Source: a virus. From it: 62,744 nucleotides of DNA. The stretch is taken from IMG/VR virus record IMGVR_UViG_3300030390_001226, positions 1-62,744 of that record; one strand, written 5' to 3'. A program made the translations under genes and the position numbers. Shown here one piece after another: positions 1 to 7,169 of the stretch. The notes beneath the pieces were generated by a model. The model saw only the letters and a list, made by a program, of their open reading frames with translations. It did not search any database and was not told where the DNA came from. Each line of letters opens with the position of its first letter. Within the stretch, counting starts at the first letter, position 1.

Positions 1-113
1 CAAATGATAACTGTTATAATTGATACACCAAACGACCAAATCTTATTTTTTAAAGATGATGGAAGTGTAGAGTCAAAAACAGGAGCATCTTGGTCAGGTA
101 ACTTTAATAATAC
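1..113. repeat. Terminal direct repeat, copy 1 (contig circularity overlap)
   Basis: Bases 1-113 are identical to bases 62632-62744. The repeat lies inside one reading frame that continues in frame across the join (codons begin at 1 and at 62632). This is what an assembler leaves at the ends of a circular or circularly permuted molecule. A physical short terminal repeat is possible but would have to fall in the middle of a gene. Confidence 0.95.
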
Positions 114-264
114 AGAACCAATTACAATAGGAAATACATCAAGCGTTAGTGCAGGTCAATTCTTTAATGGCTTAGTGAGTGATGCTTTAGTTTACGACAA
201 ACTATTAACATCTGACGAAGTAGAAAACAATTATAAAGCAGGATTATCTGCCCATACAAATTAA
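1..264 (+). CDS. LamG-domain adhesin/fibre protein, C-terminal part (continues from 61093)
   Basis: This is the 3' end of the gene that starts at 61093 and crosses the contig join. Joined, the product is about 600 residues. This part holds the last half of the second LamG (concanavalin A-like jelly-roll) domain: strands around VIIDTPNDQILFFKDDG, then the closing pattern in which a short loop leads to LVYDKLLTSDEVENNY, a hallmark of LamG_3-type domains. It stops at 264, five bases before the next gene. Role inferred: carbohydrate or surface binding on the virion. The frame is certain; the function is from the family only. Confidence 0.85.
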   Translation, partial: QMITVIIDTPNDQILFFKDDGSVESKTGASWSGNFNNTEPITIGNTSSVSAGQFFNGLVSDALVYDKLLTSDEVENNYKAGLSAHTN

Positions 265-269
265 TTACT

Positions 270-629
270 ATGAGAGGAAATGTACACATGTGTCTAAATG
301 ACACAACTTTTAATCAATTAATTCCAAGTGAGTTATTGAGTACTTACGGAATACCTGAGTACGACGAAGAGGGTACTCAAAATGGTGTAACACATCCAAC
401 TTTTAAAGAGCTTGGAGAGTACAATCGTAGAAAATTTGGTCATAATCCTATGGTAGATATAGGTGATAATAAGTTTTATATTATTGAACTCGAAGCTAGT
501 TGGTTAAATGGTGAGTTGAGTTCTTTACTTATACTGGGAGAGGATTTAGCTTATCCACATAACTGTTTAATGACTCGCACAGAAGCTAGTCAATTTTTAC
601 AAGACAATCAAACTGATGATGGGATCTAA
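270..629 (+). CDS. Hypothetical protein, 119 aa
   Basis: Not recognised. It is an acidic soluble protein of 119 residues with no signal peptide or membrane segment; two cysteines are far apart. It starts at ATG 270, five bases after the LamG gene, and overlaps the next gene by 14 bases, so it sits in a translationally coupled run of late genes. ATG 285 is an alternative start. Position between the adhesin and small structural-type proteins suggests a virion-associated or assembly role, which is inference only. Confidence 0.7.
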   Translation: MRGNVHMCLNDTTFNQLIPSELLSTYGIPEYDEEGTQNGVTHPTFKELGEYNRRKFGHNPMVDIGDNKFYIIELEASWLNGELSSLLILGEDLAYPHNCLMTRTEASQFLQDNQTDDGI

Positions 630-801
630 TTGTACTTGCACAGCTGTAAAGCGAAAAAAGAAAAGTAAGAAGGTTAAAACCATGAAGAAGGGAGGGTCTG
701 TAAAAGATTCTTGCTACCACAAGGTAAAGGCTAGTTATAAAGTCTTTCCTAGTGCTTACGCTTCTGGTGCTATAGCTAAGTGTAGAAAGAAAAGAGGGTA
801 A
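616..801 (+). CDS. Small basic cysteine-containing protein (KKGG and SAYASGAIAKCRK motifs)
   Basis: A 61-residue, strongly basic protein. The N-terminus has two close cysteines (NCTCT), followed by a lysine-rich stretch with MKKGG, then C-Y-x-K-V-K-x-x-Y and SAYASGAIAKCRKK. The last pattern recurs in small proteins of many marine phages. The four cysteines could bind metal. It overlaps the gene before it by 14 bases and is followed after 3 bases by another basic protein. DNA-binding inside the head or a minor virion role is plausible but unproven. Confidence 0.75.
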   Translation: MMGSNCTCTAVKRKKKSKKVKTMKKGGSVKDSCYHKVKASYKVFPSAYASGAIAKCRKKRG

Positions 802-804
802 GGT

Positions 805-1338
805 ATGGCTGTTAGGAAAACGAAAGCAGGTTTAAACCTTAAACGTTGGTTTAAAGAAAACTGGAAAACACCTAAGGGTAAGAAAGATTACTCAAAAGGT
901 GAGAATACCTTTCGCCCTACCAAAAGGATTAGTAAAGATACTCCTTCTACTTGGAGTGAGGTTACCCCAGAAGAAAAAGCTAGAGCACAAAAAGAAAAGA
1001 ACGAAAAAGGAAGAGTATCTAGATATAAAAAAGTGAAAGCAGTAAAGAAAGCAAAAAAAGGAATGGGTATAAAGACTAGTATTAAGTCTGGTAACTTTAG
1101 ACCTACTAAATCTGGAGCTGGGATGACTTCTAAAGGCGTTAAGGCTTACAGACGTGCAAATCCTGGTAGTAAACTTAAAACTGCTGTAACTGGTAAAGTA
1201 AAGCCTGGTAGTAAGTCTGCTGGTAGAAGAAAGTCGTACTGTGCTAGATCTTTAGGTCAGTTAAAAGGAAGTAGTCAGAAGACTAAAAATGATCCTGACT
1301 CTAGGATTAGACAAGCAAGGAGAAGATGGAAATGTTAA
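805..1338 (+). CDS. Basic protein with SYCAR...RRRWKC C-terminus
   Basis: 177 residues, about a quarter Lys plus Arg. It contains a KKAKKGMG segment shared with other basic proteins of this genome. The C-terminal third has KSYCARSLGQLKG and ends in ARRRWKC, a paired-cysteine pattern I associate with small proteins in marine phages. No catalytic motif is seen. It is coupled to its neighbours (3-base gap upstream, 13-base overlap downstream). Nucleic-acid binding or packaging in the capsid is a reasonable guess from charge alone. Confidence 0.75.
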   Translation: MAVRKTKAGLNLKRWFKENWKTPKGKKDYSKGENTFRPTKRISKDTPSTWSEVTPEEKARAQKEKNEKGRVSRYKKVKAVKKAKKGMGIKTSIKSGNFRPTKSGAGMTSKGVKAYRRANPGSKLKTAVTGKVKPGSKSAGRRKSYCARSLGQLKGSSQKTKNDPDSRIRQARRRWKC

Positions 1339-2405
1339 GAAAATTAATTTATGTAGGGTTGTTATTAACTGCTACTACAGTACAAGCACAATTAAATTTA
1401 TTTAGGTTTGCTACTTTTTACGCAAGTTATTCTACAACCACCCCTGCAGCAGAGCCTGTAGGATATAGAGTTCAAGGTATTTACGATCCTGGACATCAAG
1501 ATGATTACGTTAACGGTACTATAGTAGAGATGACTCAGTATAGCGAGCCTAACTTAAATATTACTGTTGGTATAAGAAAAATTGCTAGGTTCAACTACCA
1601 AGTAAAGCAAGGTTTGTTTTACGATGGGTCAGAGCATGAAATTAGTGATTACTCTACAGTGTCTAACGCTCCTGGACTGGAGTATTTGTTTCAGTATTCC
1701 TTCGTTAGAAACAGAGGTACTGAAGTAACTCAACAAGAGTATAAGCTAAGGTATATCTCTAATAACTTTACAGCAAAAGCTGCTTACGTTAATGATGGGT
1801 TAATAAACTTAAGGTATACACTAGGAGAAGCTAGATTACGTAAAAGTTTTGGGTCTTTCGATGTTACAGCAGGTGTAGCACATCGTTCTCATCCTGTTTA
1901 CGGTTACTCACCTATAGAAGAGTGGACTAGAACAAACGATAATGAAGATTGGAAAGATTTAGCAAATTCATATTACTACTTTAGCACATCTCAATCTGGA
2001 GAGTGGATACATATTGATGTTGATGCTGGTGAGTCAGAATGGATTTGTGCTGGCGATGATGAGTTTTATAAGTATTACTTTCCTACGGTACTTAACAGGT
2101 ATAATAAAGAACAACTCGACATAATAGGGTTGCAGCAAGAGGTGTCTGCAGTTATAGGATTAGATTATTATTACTATAACAAGAACTGCTGGTTACATAC
2201 CTGGGCTTCTGTATACCCTATACACAAAGGGTTGACTGATTATTCCTTTGTTAGGAATGGAGATCAATCAGAGTGGGATGCAGGATTAATATTCGGTGTA
2301 AATTTTAACAGACATTTTAGTATATTTGTAGAAGGCAGGCATTTAAAGTTTTGGGACAGACCTTCCTACCAGTTAAAGACTGGAATAAATTATTTAATAT
2401 TCTAA
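1326..2405 (+). CDS. Predicted outer-membrane beta-barrel protein with signal peptide
   Basis: 359 residues. The N-terminus is a signal peptide (basic start, hydrophobic run LIYVGLLLTATT, then VQA before Q), with predicted cleavage leaving Gln at the mature end as is usual in Bacteroidota. The rest is rich in aromatic residues with alternating amphipathic strands, and the protein ends in strands finishing GINYLIF. A terminal Phe is the typical beta-signal read by the BAM complex. It overlaps the previous gene by 13 bases, and the next gene follows after one base, at the head of the lysis module. Possible roles are outer-membrane remodelling during lysis or exclusion of other phages. Exported barrel is well supported; purpose is inference. 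Confidence 0.8.
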   Translation: MEMLRKLIYVGLLLTATTVQAQLNLFRFATFYASYSTTTPAAEPVGYRVQGIYDPGHQDDYVNGTIVEMTQYSEPNLNITVGIRKIARFNYQVKQGLFYDGSEHEISDYSTVSNAPGLEYLFQYSFVRNRGTEVTQQEYKLRYISNNFTAKAAYVNDGLINLRYTLGEARLRKSFGSFDVTAGVAHRSHPVYGYSPIEEWTRTNDNEDWKDLANSYYYFSTSQSGEWIHIDVDAGESEWICAGDDEFYKYYFPTVLNRYNKEQLDIIGLQQEVSAVIGLDYYYYNKNCWLHTWASVYPIHKGLTDYSFVRNGDQSEWDAGLIFGVNFNRHFSIFVEGRHLKFWDRPSYQLKTGINYLIF

Positions 2406-2406
2406 C

Positions 2407-2685
2407 ATGGCGACACAGATTAGCGAAAATAGTGAAGTACAAGTAAGCTTAAAAACATTAGGTGGTATAATTGCTTTAATAGGAACATTGATAGGGATGT
2501 GGTTTACGCTACAAGCAGATATAGCAGAAGCTAAAAAACTTCCTTTGCCTACAGACCCAATAATAAGCAGAATAGAGTTTGACATGAAGGATAAGCTTAT
2601 CCGTCAAACTATTATGTCTACACAGGAAGATGTTACTGAGATTAAAGAAGATTTAAAGATGATTAAACAAAAGCTATATGAGTAG
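2407..2685 (+). CDS. Single-pass membrane protein with C-terminal coiled coil (spanin- or holin-accessory-like)
   Basis: 92 residues: a short polar N-terminus, one membrane segment at about residues 18-36 (GGIIALIGTLIGMWFTL), then a polar linker and a charged heptad-rich tail (about residues 58-92). This layout fits small inner-membrane proteins found next to phage endolysins. It begins one base after the beta-barrel gene and overlaps the thioredoxin-like gene by 8 bases. A lysis or envelope-spanning role is inferred from context; no family is claimed. Confidence 0.75.
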   Translation: MATQISENSEVQVSLKTLGGIIALIGTLIGMWFTLQADIAEAKKLPLPTDPIISRIEFDMKDKLIRQTIMSTQEDVTEIKEDLKMIKQKLYE

Positions 2686-3046
2686 GCTTTTACTTTTATT
2701 ACTACTTACTACAAATATTGTAGCTCAAGAGTTTATAACTTCTAGCTCATTTGACTCTAAGACAGCCAAGGGTACGGTGGTAATAGAGTTCTATGCAGAG
2801 TGGAACGATGGTAATAAAGTTAAGTTTTTACCTTCATTGAAAGATTGCAACGCATATAGAGTGGATATAGTAAAGCAATCCAAAATACAAAAAGAATTTA
2901 AAATTACTTCTGTTCCTACAGTTATAGTACTGAATAATGGTGTTGAAGAGTATAGATTTATATCTAACATTATGTTGCAACTAGATGGTAACAAAAAGAA
3001 AGTACAATCAGTCATAGATGACATAACCTTTGAAAAGTTTCAATAA
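2678..3046 (+). CDS. Secreted thioredoxin-fold protein lacking the CXXC active site
   Basis: 122 residues. It has a signal peptide (LLLLLLTTNIVA before Q). The mature part has thioredoxin landmarks in order: strand VVIEFYAEW at about residues 33-41, where the active-site cysteines should follow but NDGNK is found instead, then a central strand and ITSVPTVIVLNNG with the conserved cis-proline. The only cysteine present (DCNAY) is not in the active-site position. It is therefore unlikely to be an oxidoreductase and more likely a binding or scaffold derivative exported to the periplasm. It overlaps its neighbours by 8 bases and 1 base in the lysis module. Confidence 0.8.
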   Translation: MSRLLLLLLLTTNIVAQEFITSSSFDSKTAKGTVVIEFYAEWNDGNKVKFLPSLKDCNAYRVDIVKQSKIQKEFKITSVPTVIVLNNGVEEYRFISNIMLQLDGNKKKVQSVIDDITFEKFQ

Positions 3047-3636
3047 TGAACAAATTAAATTTAAAAAGATTTCAGAACTCAACTGTAGCTATATCTTTTT
3101 TTTGGGTTGCAATGATATTCCTATACATAATAGGTTTTGTATTTTTATCTTTTAACGCTAAAGCTCAAGGATATAAAAGGGTTATAGTGACAGAGTCTAG
3201 CTTAATGGATGGCATGTATTGGTCTATAGGTAACTGTGATTTAGATACCACTTTGTTTAGTGGTAATAATGCAGTTGATGAAATCGTTTATATGCCGAAG
3301 AATTATAAAGTATTAATGAGAGACTTTGATGGTAACGCTTGGGGTGGTTCTGTTATGATTATAGTTAATTACCCTGAACTAGATAGTGCACTTACTTTAG
3401 ATTACTATAACGCAACACAAAACTTAATAGTTCATGATTGCGGTTGTAATGACTCTACTTATTTTGATCAAAACCTACATCCTTATGACTTATCAGTAAG
3501 AGAGATAAGCAATATACTATTTAAGCCTACTATATATTATGATATGCTAGGTAGGGTGGTAACACCAACTAAAGGTATGTATATAGCAAGTGATGGAATA
3601 CTAAGAAAGAAGATATATATAGATGAGATTAAGTAA
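3046..3636 (+). CDS. Exported protein with a type IX-like C-terminal sorting motif
   Basis: 196 residues. A long N-terminus leads to a hydrophobic segment at about residues 15-37 ending NAKA before Q, a signal peptide with predicted Gln at the mature end. The middle has the pattern YKVLMRDFDGNAWGGSVMII, resembling the GDGWNG motif of secreted Flavobacteriia proteins. The end carries YYDMLGRVV, then KGMYI and KKIYI, the usual spacing of Bacteroidota Por/type IX secretion C-terminal tags. It may be passed to the cell surface by the host type IX machinery. Overlaps: 1 base upstream, 14 bases with the endolysin gene. Confidence 0.75.
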   Translation: MNKLNLKRFQNSTVAISFFWVAMIFLYIIGFVFLSFNAKAQGYKRVIVTESSLMDGMYWSIGNCDLDTTLFSGNNAVDEIVYMPKNYKVLMRDFDGNAWGGSVMIIVNYPELDSALTLDYYNATQNLIVHDCGCNDSTYFDQNLHPYDLSVREISNILFKPTIYYDMLGRVVTPTKGMYIASDGILRKKIYIDEIK

Positions 3637-4078
3637 AAACTTTGCGTTGTCTGAGATAACCCACAGCAACACAGCTAAAAGATTAGGTATAGACAATGAG
3701 CCGACTGAAACGCACCTACAGAATATGCAGCATCTTGTGGATGATATTTTACAGCCTCTTCGTGACGGTGTTGGTCCTATCAGGATCAGTAGTGGTTATC
3801 GCAACCCGTCACTCAATCGTGCTATTGGTGGCAGCCGTTCTTCGCAGCACTGCAAAGGTCAGGCATTGGACATCCAGTTTTGGGAGATGGGGCAGATGAA
3901 CAACAAAGTTATCTATGATTTTATTCTAGATTCGAATATGGAATTTGATCAAATGATAAATGAGTTTGACTTTGCTTGGATACATATATCTTTAAAAGAT
4001 AAAGGTAATAGAAAACAAGTACTCGAAGCCTACAAAGATGAGGATGGAGATACTAAATACAAATACGCAAATGTTTAA
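3623..4078 (+). CDS. Peptidase M15-type endolysin (D-Ala-D-Ala / L-Ala-D-Glu carboxy- or endopeptidase)
   Basis: 151 residues, the normal size for the short M15_3 family. Motifs: ISSGYRNPSLNRAIGG, SSQHCKGQALDI (the H-x(3)-G-x-A-x-D zinc pattern, about residues 72-83), and WIHIS near residue 115 with the last zinc-binding His. It cleaves peptidoglycan cross-bridge peptides. There is no signal peptide, so release probably depends on the holin-like gene next door, which overlaps the stop codon. Bases from about 3700 to 3900 are visibly richer in G+C and use different synonymous codons from the flanks, suggesting recent recombination of the catalytic core. Function is confident. Confidence 0.9.
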   Translation: MRLSKNFALSEITHSNTAKRLGIDNEPTETHLQNMQHLVDDILQPLRDGVGPIRISSGYRNPSLNRAIGGSRSSQHCKGQALDIQFWEMGQMNNKVIYDFILDSNMEFDQMINEFDFAWIHISLKDKGNRKQVLEAYKDEDGDTKYKYANV

Positions 4079-4460
4079 AAATATACTTAAAAGTTTAGTA
4101 GGACAAGCCTCTAGTATAATAGACGAGGTTGTTACTACAGACGAAGAACGATTAGTCCTTAAGAATAAATTAGAGCAGTTAGGTAAGGAACATGAGCAGG
4201 AAGTATTCAAACTAGAAGTTGAGGATAGAAAAAGTGCTAGAACAATGTTTACTGATGATAGCGTTATACAAAAGTTGTTAGCTATTATTTTCACTTGCGC
4301 TTATTTTTTTATATCTTATTTTATGTTTAAATATTTTATAACTAACACACTAGATCTTTCTGACTACGAGATAGGATTTATCTCAACAGTCTTTGGAGCT
4401 ATGTCAAGTAAAGTGAACACAATAATTGACTTCTTCTTTGGAGGGTCTTCTAAAAAATAA
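4071..4460 (+). CDS. Holin-like protein (3-TM GTA-holin type)
   Basis: 129 residues if started at ATG 4071, whose ATGTTTAA overlaps the stop of the endolysin gene; an in-frame ATG at 4038 is inside that gene and less likely. A short helix is followed by a charged helical stretch (about residues 10-60), then two clear hydrophobic segments (IIFTCAYFFISYFMF and FISTVFGAMSSKVNTIIDFFF). The organisation resembles the holin family found next to M15 endolysins in phages and gene-transfer agents. It would make inner-membrane lesions that release the endolysin. Confidence 0.8.
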   Translation: MFKNILKSLVGQASSIIDEVVTTDEERLVLKNKLEQLGKEHEQEVFKLEVEDRKSARTMFTDDSVIQKLLAIIFTCAYFFISYFMFKYFITNTLDLSDYEIGFISTVFGAMSSKVNTIIDFFFGGSSKK

Positions 4461-4464
4461 AAAA

Positions 4465-6012
4465 ATGTCTACACTTAAAGGTAAATCATTATCTTCAACA
4501 TATCAGAACTTATTAAAAACAGCTTCTGAAATAAAAAACACTAGTTTAAAGGATGTAGAGACTGGTTCTGGTAATGCTACAGCAATGAAGTTATCTACTG
4601 ATAAGGCTGAGTTTACAAAAGTTGGTATTGGTACTGCAGGATCCACTCCTGACGGTTTACTTCACGTTGTTGGAGTTAGTGCAGGTTCTGTTACGTCAAG
4701 CCTTTCAGCTAACCAACTAACTTTAGAGAACTCAAGCGACTCTGGTTTAACAATACTTTCTGGGGCTTCTTCATCTGGTAATATATTTTTTGGAGATGTT
4801 AATAGCAACTCTTCAGGTCAAATATTTTACGACCATAGTAGTGATTACTTAGGTATATCTACAGGTGGTTCTGAAAAGTTTAGAATTGATAGTAATGGTA
4901 ACTTAAATGTTTCTGGTACTATATCTCAGTCTGATGATCGATTTGAACTTAAAGAAAGTTTTGAAAAAGTTCCAAGCTTACAAACTGCTGTTGTAGATCA
5001 AGATACTAATGCAACTACTGCTGTAACACTAGATGCTAAGTATGGTATTATAACTATGCAGTCTCATGATTTAGCTGCTACAGATACGGTAGAATTTACA
5101 TTTAATAATAATCACATATTTGGATTATCATCTCAAGTTCATGTTCAACTTCATGGATGGGTAACTGACGATGATAATGCTATGGTTAATGTATTGGTTT
5201 ATGATGTAGCAGATGGTAGTTGCAAGATAAGACTAGGTACTAACGGTACTAATGTTACTGCACAAGTGTTTAAGTTGTCTTTTATTGTAGACCCATACAT
5301 CACCCCTAATCAAAACTTTGTTTTAAGTGGTGTTAATTCAGGAGGTTCTCAAGTATCTGGAAACACTGGTAGGAGTTTTACTTTTGCTGGTATTAAATTA
5401 ATTACTGGAACTACTAATGATGATAGGTCAGTAATAAGTCCTAGAAGAGGAAATACAGAGCTTAATGCAGGTATTAATTCTTCAGCTTTTGCTTCAGTAT
5501 TGTTTGGTACTGAAAATAAAACAGAGTATTCTGCAGCAATATCAACTTCTGGTAGTATAGCTGATTCTTCTTTTTGGTCTGGATTAAAGCTTACTGAAAC
5601 AGGTGTATACGCTACAGATGCTAATCAAGCTTATTTTTTATACTCTGCAGCTGATGATCAAGGAGCGTTAACTACAAATGGTAATTTACATTTTGTTTAC
5701 AGTATAGCTAACGTAGATTACGTTACTAACCTTGGTATAGTTGTAGAAGAAAATACAGTTTACAGAATTAAAATAGTATTTGACGAAAATAGACAAATAT
5801 CTATATCGGTTAACAATATAAAGTACGGTTTAACAACTACACCTACCAGCACAACTGCAGGTGGGTTAACTCAGTCTGTAGCTACAACTAAATCTTTAGC
5901 TATGACAAACGATATAGACCTACTTCCCTTTACAGGTATTCAAACACTTACAACGTCAAGTAGGGGAATGCAGATTGGATATATTAAATTATCAAGAGAT
6001 TTATACGAGTAA
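4465..6012 (+). CDS. Tail fibre-like structural protein
   Basis: 515 residues from ATG 4465, chosen over the in-frame ATG 4426, which lies inside the holin gene. Near residues 45-60 is KVGIGTAGSTPDGLLHVVG, the 'GIGT...LHV' element typical of trimeric fibre shafts, followed by GGSEKFRIDSNGNLNVSGT, another shaft repeat. The remainder is Ser/Thr/Asn/Gly-rich with beta-strand periodicity. The same shaft signature occurs in the opposite-strand fibre at 57432-59114. Role: virion fibre or side appendage. Start of the long late gene run into the packaging genes. Confidence 0.8.
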   Translation: MSTLKGKSLSSTYQNLLKTASEIKNTSLKDVETGSGNATAMKLSTDKAEFTKVGIGTAGSTPDGLLHVVGVSAGSVTSSLSANQLTLENSSDSGLTILSGASSSGNIFFGDVNSNSSGQIFYDHSSDYLGISTGGSEKFRIDSNGNLNVSGTISQSDDRFELKESFEKVPSLQTAVVDQDTNATTAVTLDAKYGIITMQSHDLAATDTVEFTFNNNHIFGLSSQVHVQLHGWVTDDDNAMVNVLVYDVADGSCKIRLGTNGTNVTAQVFKLSFIVDPYITPNQNFVLSGVNSGGSQVSGNTGRSFTFAGIKLITGTTNDDRSVISPRRGNTELNAGINSSAFASVLFGTENKTEYSAAISTSGSIADSSFWSGLKLTETGVYATDANQAYFLYSAADDQGALTTNGNLHFVYSIANVDYVTNLGIVVEENTVYRIKIVFDENRQISISVNNIKYGLTTTPTSTTAGGLTQSVATTKSLAMTNDIDLLPFTGIQTLTTSSRGMQIGYIKLSRDLYE

Positions 6013-6030
6013 AAACTAAATTAAATTAAA

Positions 6031-6306
6031 ATGGATTCAATTAACCCTATTATTAGAAAGATTACAATAGGGGACTTAAAGCAAGGATTGACTTACCAGG
6101 TAGGTCAAAGAATGTTAGGAGGTTCCTTAAAAATTACAGCCATCATACAAGACGAGGCAGCTTGGTATAAGCACCAACAAGTAGTGTATGATGTGTACAT
6201 AAAAAAAGAAGAAGAGGAATTTTCTAGACCTTGGAAAAGGTTTTTCTCTCAGCCAACAGCTATAGAATACAACACAGATGTCCTAGATGACTACGAAGTA
6301 AAGTAA
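6031..6306 (+). CDS. Hypothetical protein, 91 aa
   Basis: Not recognised. 91 residues, mixed alpha/beta by composition, with LTYQVGQRMLGGSLKITAII followed by a charged KKEEEEF stretch. No signal peptide or membrane segment. It lies between the fibre gene and the GroES-like gene in the late transcription unit, with short A-rich gaps (18 and 16 bases). It could be a virion or assembly protein. Confidence 0.7.
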   Translation: MDSINPIIRKITIGDLKQGLTYQVGQRMLGGSLKITAIIQDEAAWYKHQQVVYDVYIKKEEEEFSRPWKRFFSQPTAIEYNTDVLDDYEVK

Positions 6307-6322
6307 AATTAAAAAACAAAAG

Positions 6323-6892
6323 ATGAAGCCAATTAAAGATCTCTACTGGATAGAAGTAGAAAAAGAAACAGAAGACACTATAATGCTTAATGGAGAAGAA
6401 TTGTATAGAGATACCTCTTACGATCCTATGAAGTTAGCTAGGCAGTATGGTACTATATATAAAACACCAATACAGGATACTAAAGATGTGGGTATACAGG
6501 AAGGGGATAAAGTTTGGTTTCACCACTTTATTGCAACACCAGTAAACCATGTTAAGCACGCAGACAGGGAAAATATATACCAAGCTTTCGCAGAGCAGAT
6601 ATACCTTATTAAAAGAGGTGAGGAGTATATACCAATAGGTGTCTGGAACTTTATGGAGCAAGAGATGCTTGACCCAAAAGAAACAAGTTCAGGTATTATT
6701 GTAGAGTCTCAAAGCAAAGAGAACGAGCTTCATGGTAAGGCAGTCTTTATAAATGACTGGATGAAGGATCAAGGAGTTGAAGAAGGAGATAGAGTGATGT
6801 GGAGCGAGAACTCTGAGTACGATATGGATATAGATGGTGTTAAGCTTCTTAGGATGCGTAATTTTGATGTATTAGCTGTATATGGAGACTAG
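6323..6892 (+). CDS. Tandem (two-domain) GroES-like co-chaperonin
   Basis: 189 residues, about twice the length of GroES (about 95). The C-terminal half has the full GroES layout: a mobile-loop-like SSGIIVES (about residues 120-127, comparable to the GGIVL GroEL-binding loop), HGKAVFIN, GVEEGDRVMW, and the closing KLLRMRNFDVLAVYGD, matching the 'L-I-x-E-x-D-I-L-A-V' end. The N-terminal half repeats it more loosely: LYWIEVEKE, YGTIYK, GIQEGDKVWFHH and IYLIKRGEEYIPIG. Comparable double GroES proteins are known as chloroplast Cpn20, and T4 uses a single-domain gp31 to fold its capsid protein. It likely adapts host GroEL for phage capsid folding; the capsid gene is about 6 kb downstream. Confidence 0.85.
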   Translation: MKPIKDLYWIEVEKETEDTIMLNGEELYRDTSYDPMKLARQYGTIYKTPIQDTKDVGIQEGDKVWFHHFIATPVNHVKHADRENIYQAFAEQIYLIKRGEEYIPIGVWNFMEQEMLDPKETSSGIIVESQSKENELHGKAVFINDWMKDQGVEEGDRVMWSENSEYDMDIDGVKLLRMRNFDVLAVYGD

Positions 6893-7169
6893 CGGTAAGA
6901 ATTATGCTTTAGACACCTTAGAGAGGCTTATAGAGGCTAGTAAGGGAGCTATAGATCTTTTAATAGAGGAGATTAGTAAACCATTACTAGAGGAAGATGA
7001 CGCAAAAAGAAGGCAAGCTATAAAAGCAAAGAGAGAATGTTTTGAAGATTGTCAAGAAATACTACTAGGTATTAAAAATCTAGAAGATAGAATTAAGGAC
7101 GGTTCTTCATTAATAGAAGATAAGAAAGATTTTAAAGGTTCTTTTGCAGAGAAGTATGCAAGAAAATAA
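6882..7169 (+). CDS. Small helical protein before terminase (possible small terminase subunit)
   Basis: 95 residues, strongly helical with heptad-like Leu/Ile spacing (LERLIEASKGAIDLLIEEI) and many charged residues. It overlaps the co-chaperonin gene by 11 bases and the terminase start by 14. Size and position immediately upstream of the large terminase would suit a small terminase subunit, but no DNA-binding motif is evident, so this is a positional guess. Confidence 0.65.
   Translation: METSGKNYALDTLERLIEASKGAIDLLIEEISKPLLEEDDAKRRQAIKAKRECFEDCQEILLGIKNLEDRIKDGSSLIEDKKDFKGSFAEKYARK

Noticed and set aside
1-113. Genuine short terminal repeat of a linear phage genome
   Set aside because: The repeat is in the middle of a gene that reads through the join; assembly overlap of a circular or permuted genome is simpler.
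551-559. TTATCCACA, an exact DnaA box
   Set aside because: Single copy inside a late gene with no clustering, so probably chance.
3696-3899. Open frame inside the endolysin gene
   Set aside because: Shadow of the M15 gene in another frame, caused by the G+C-rich patch.
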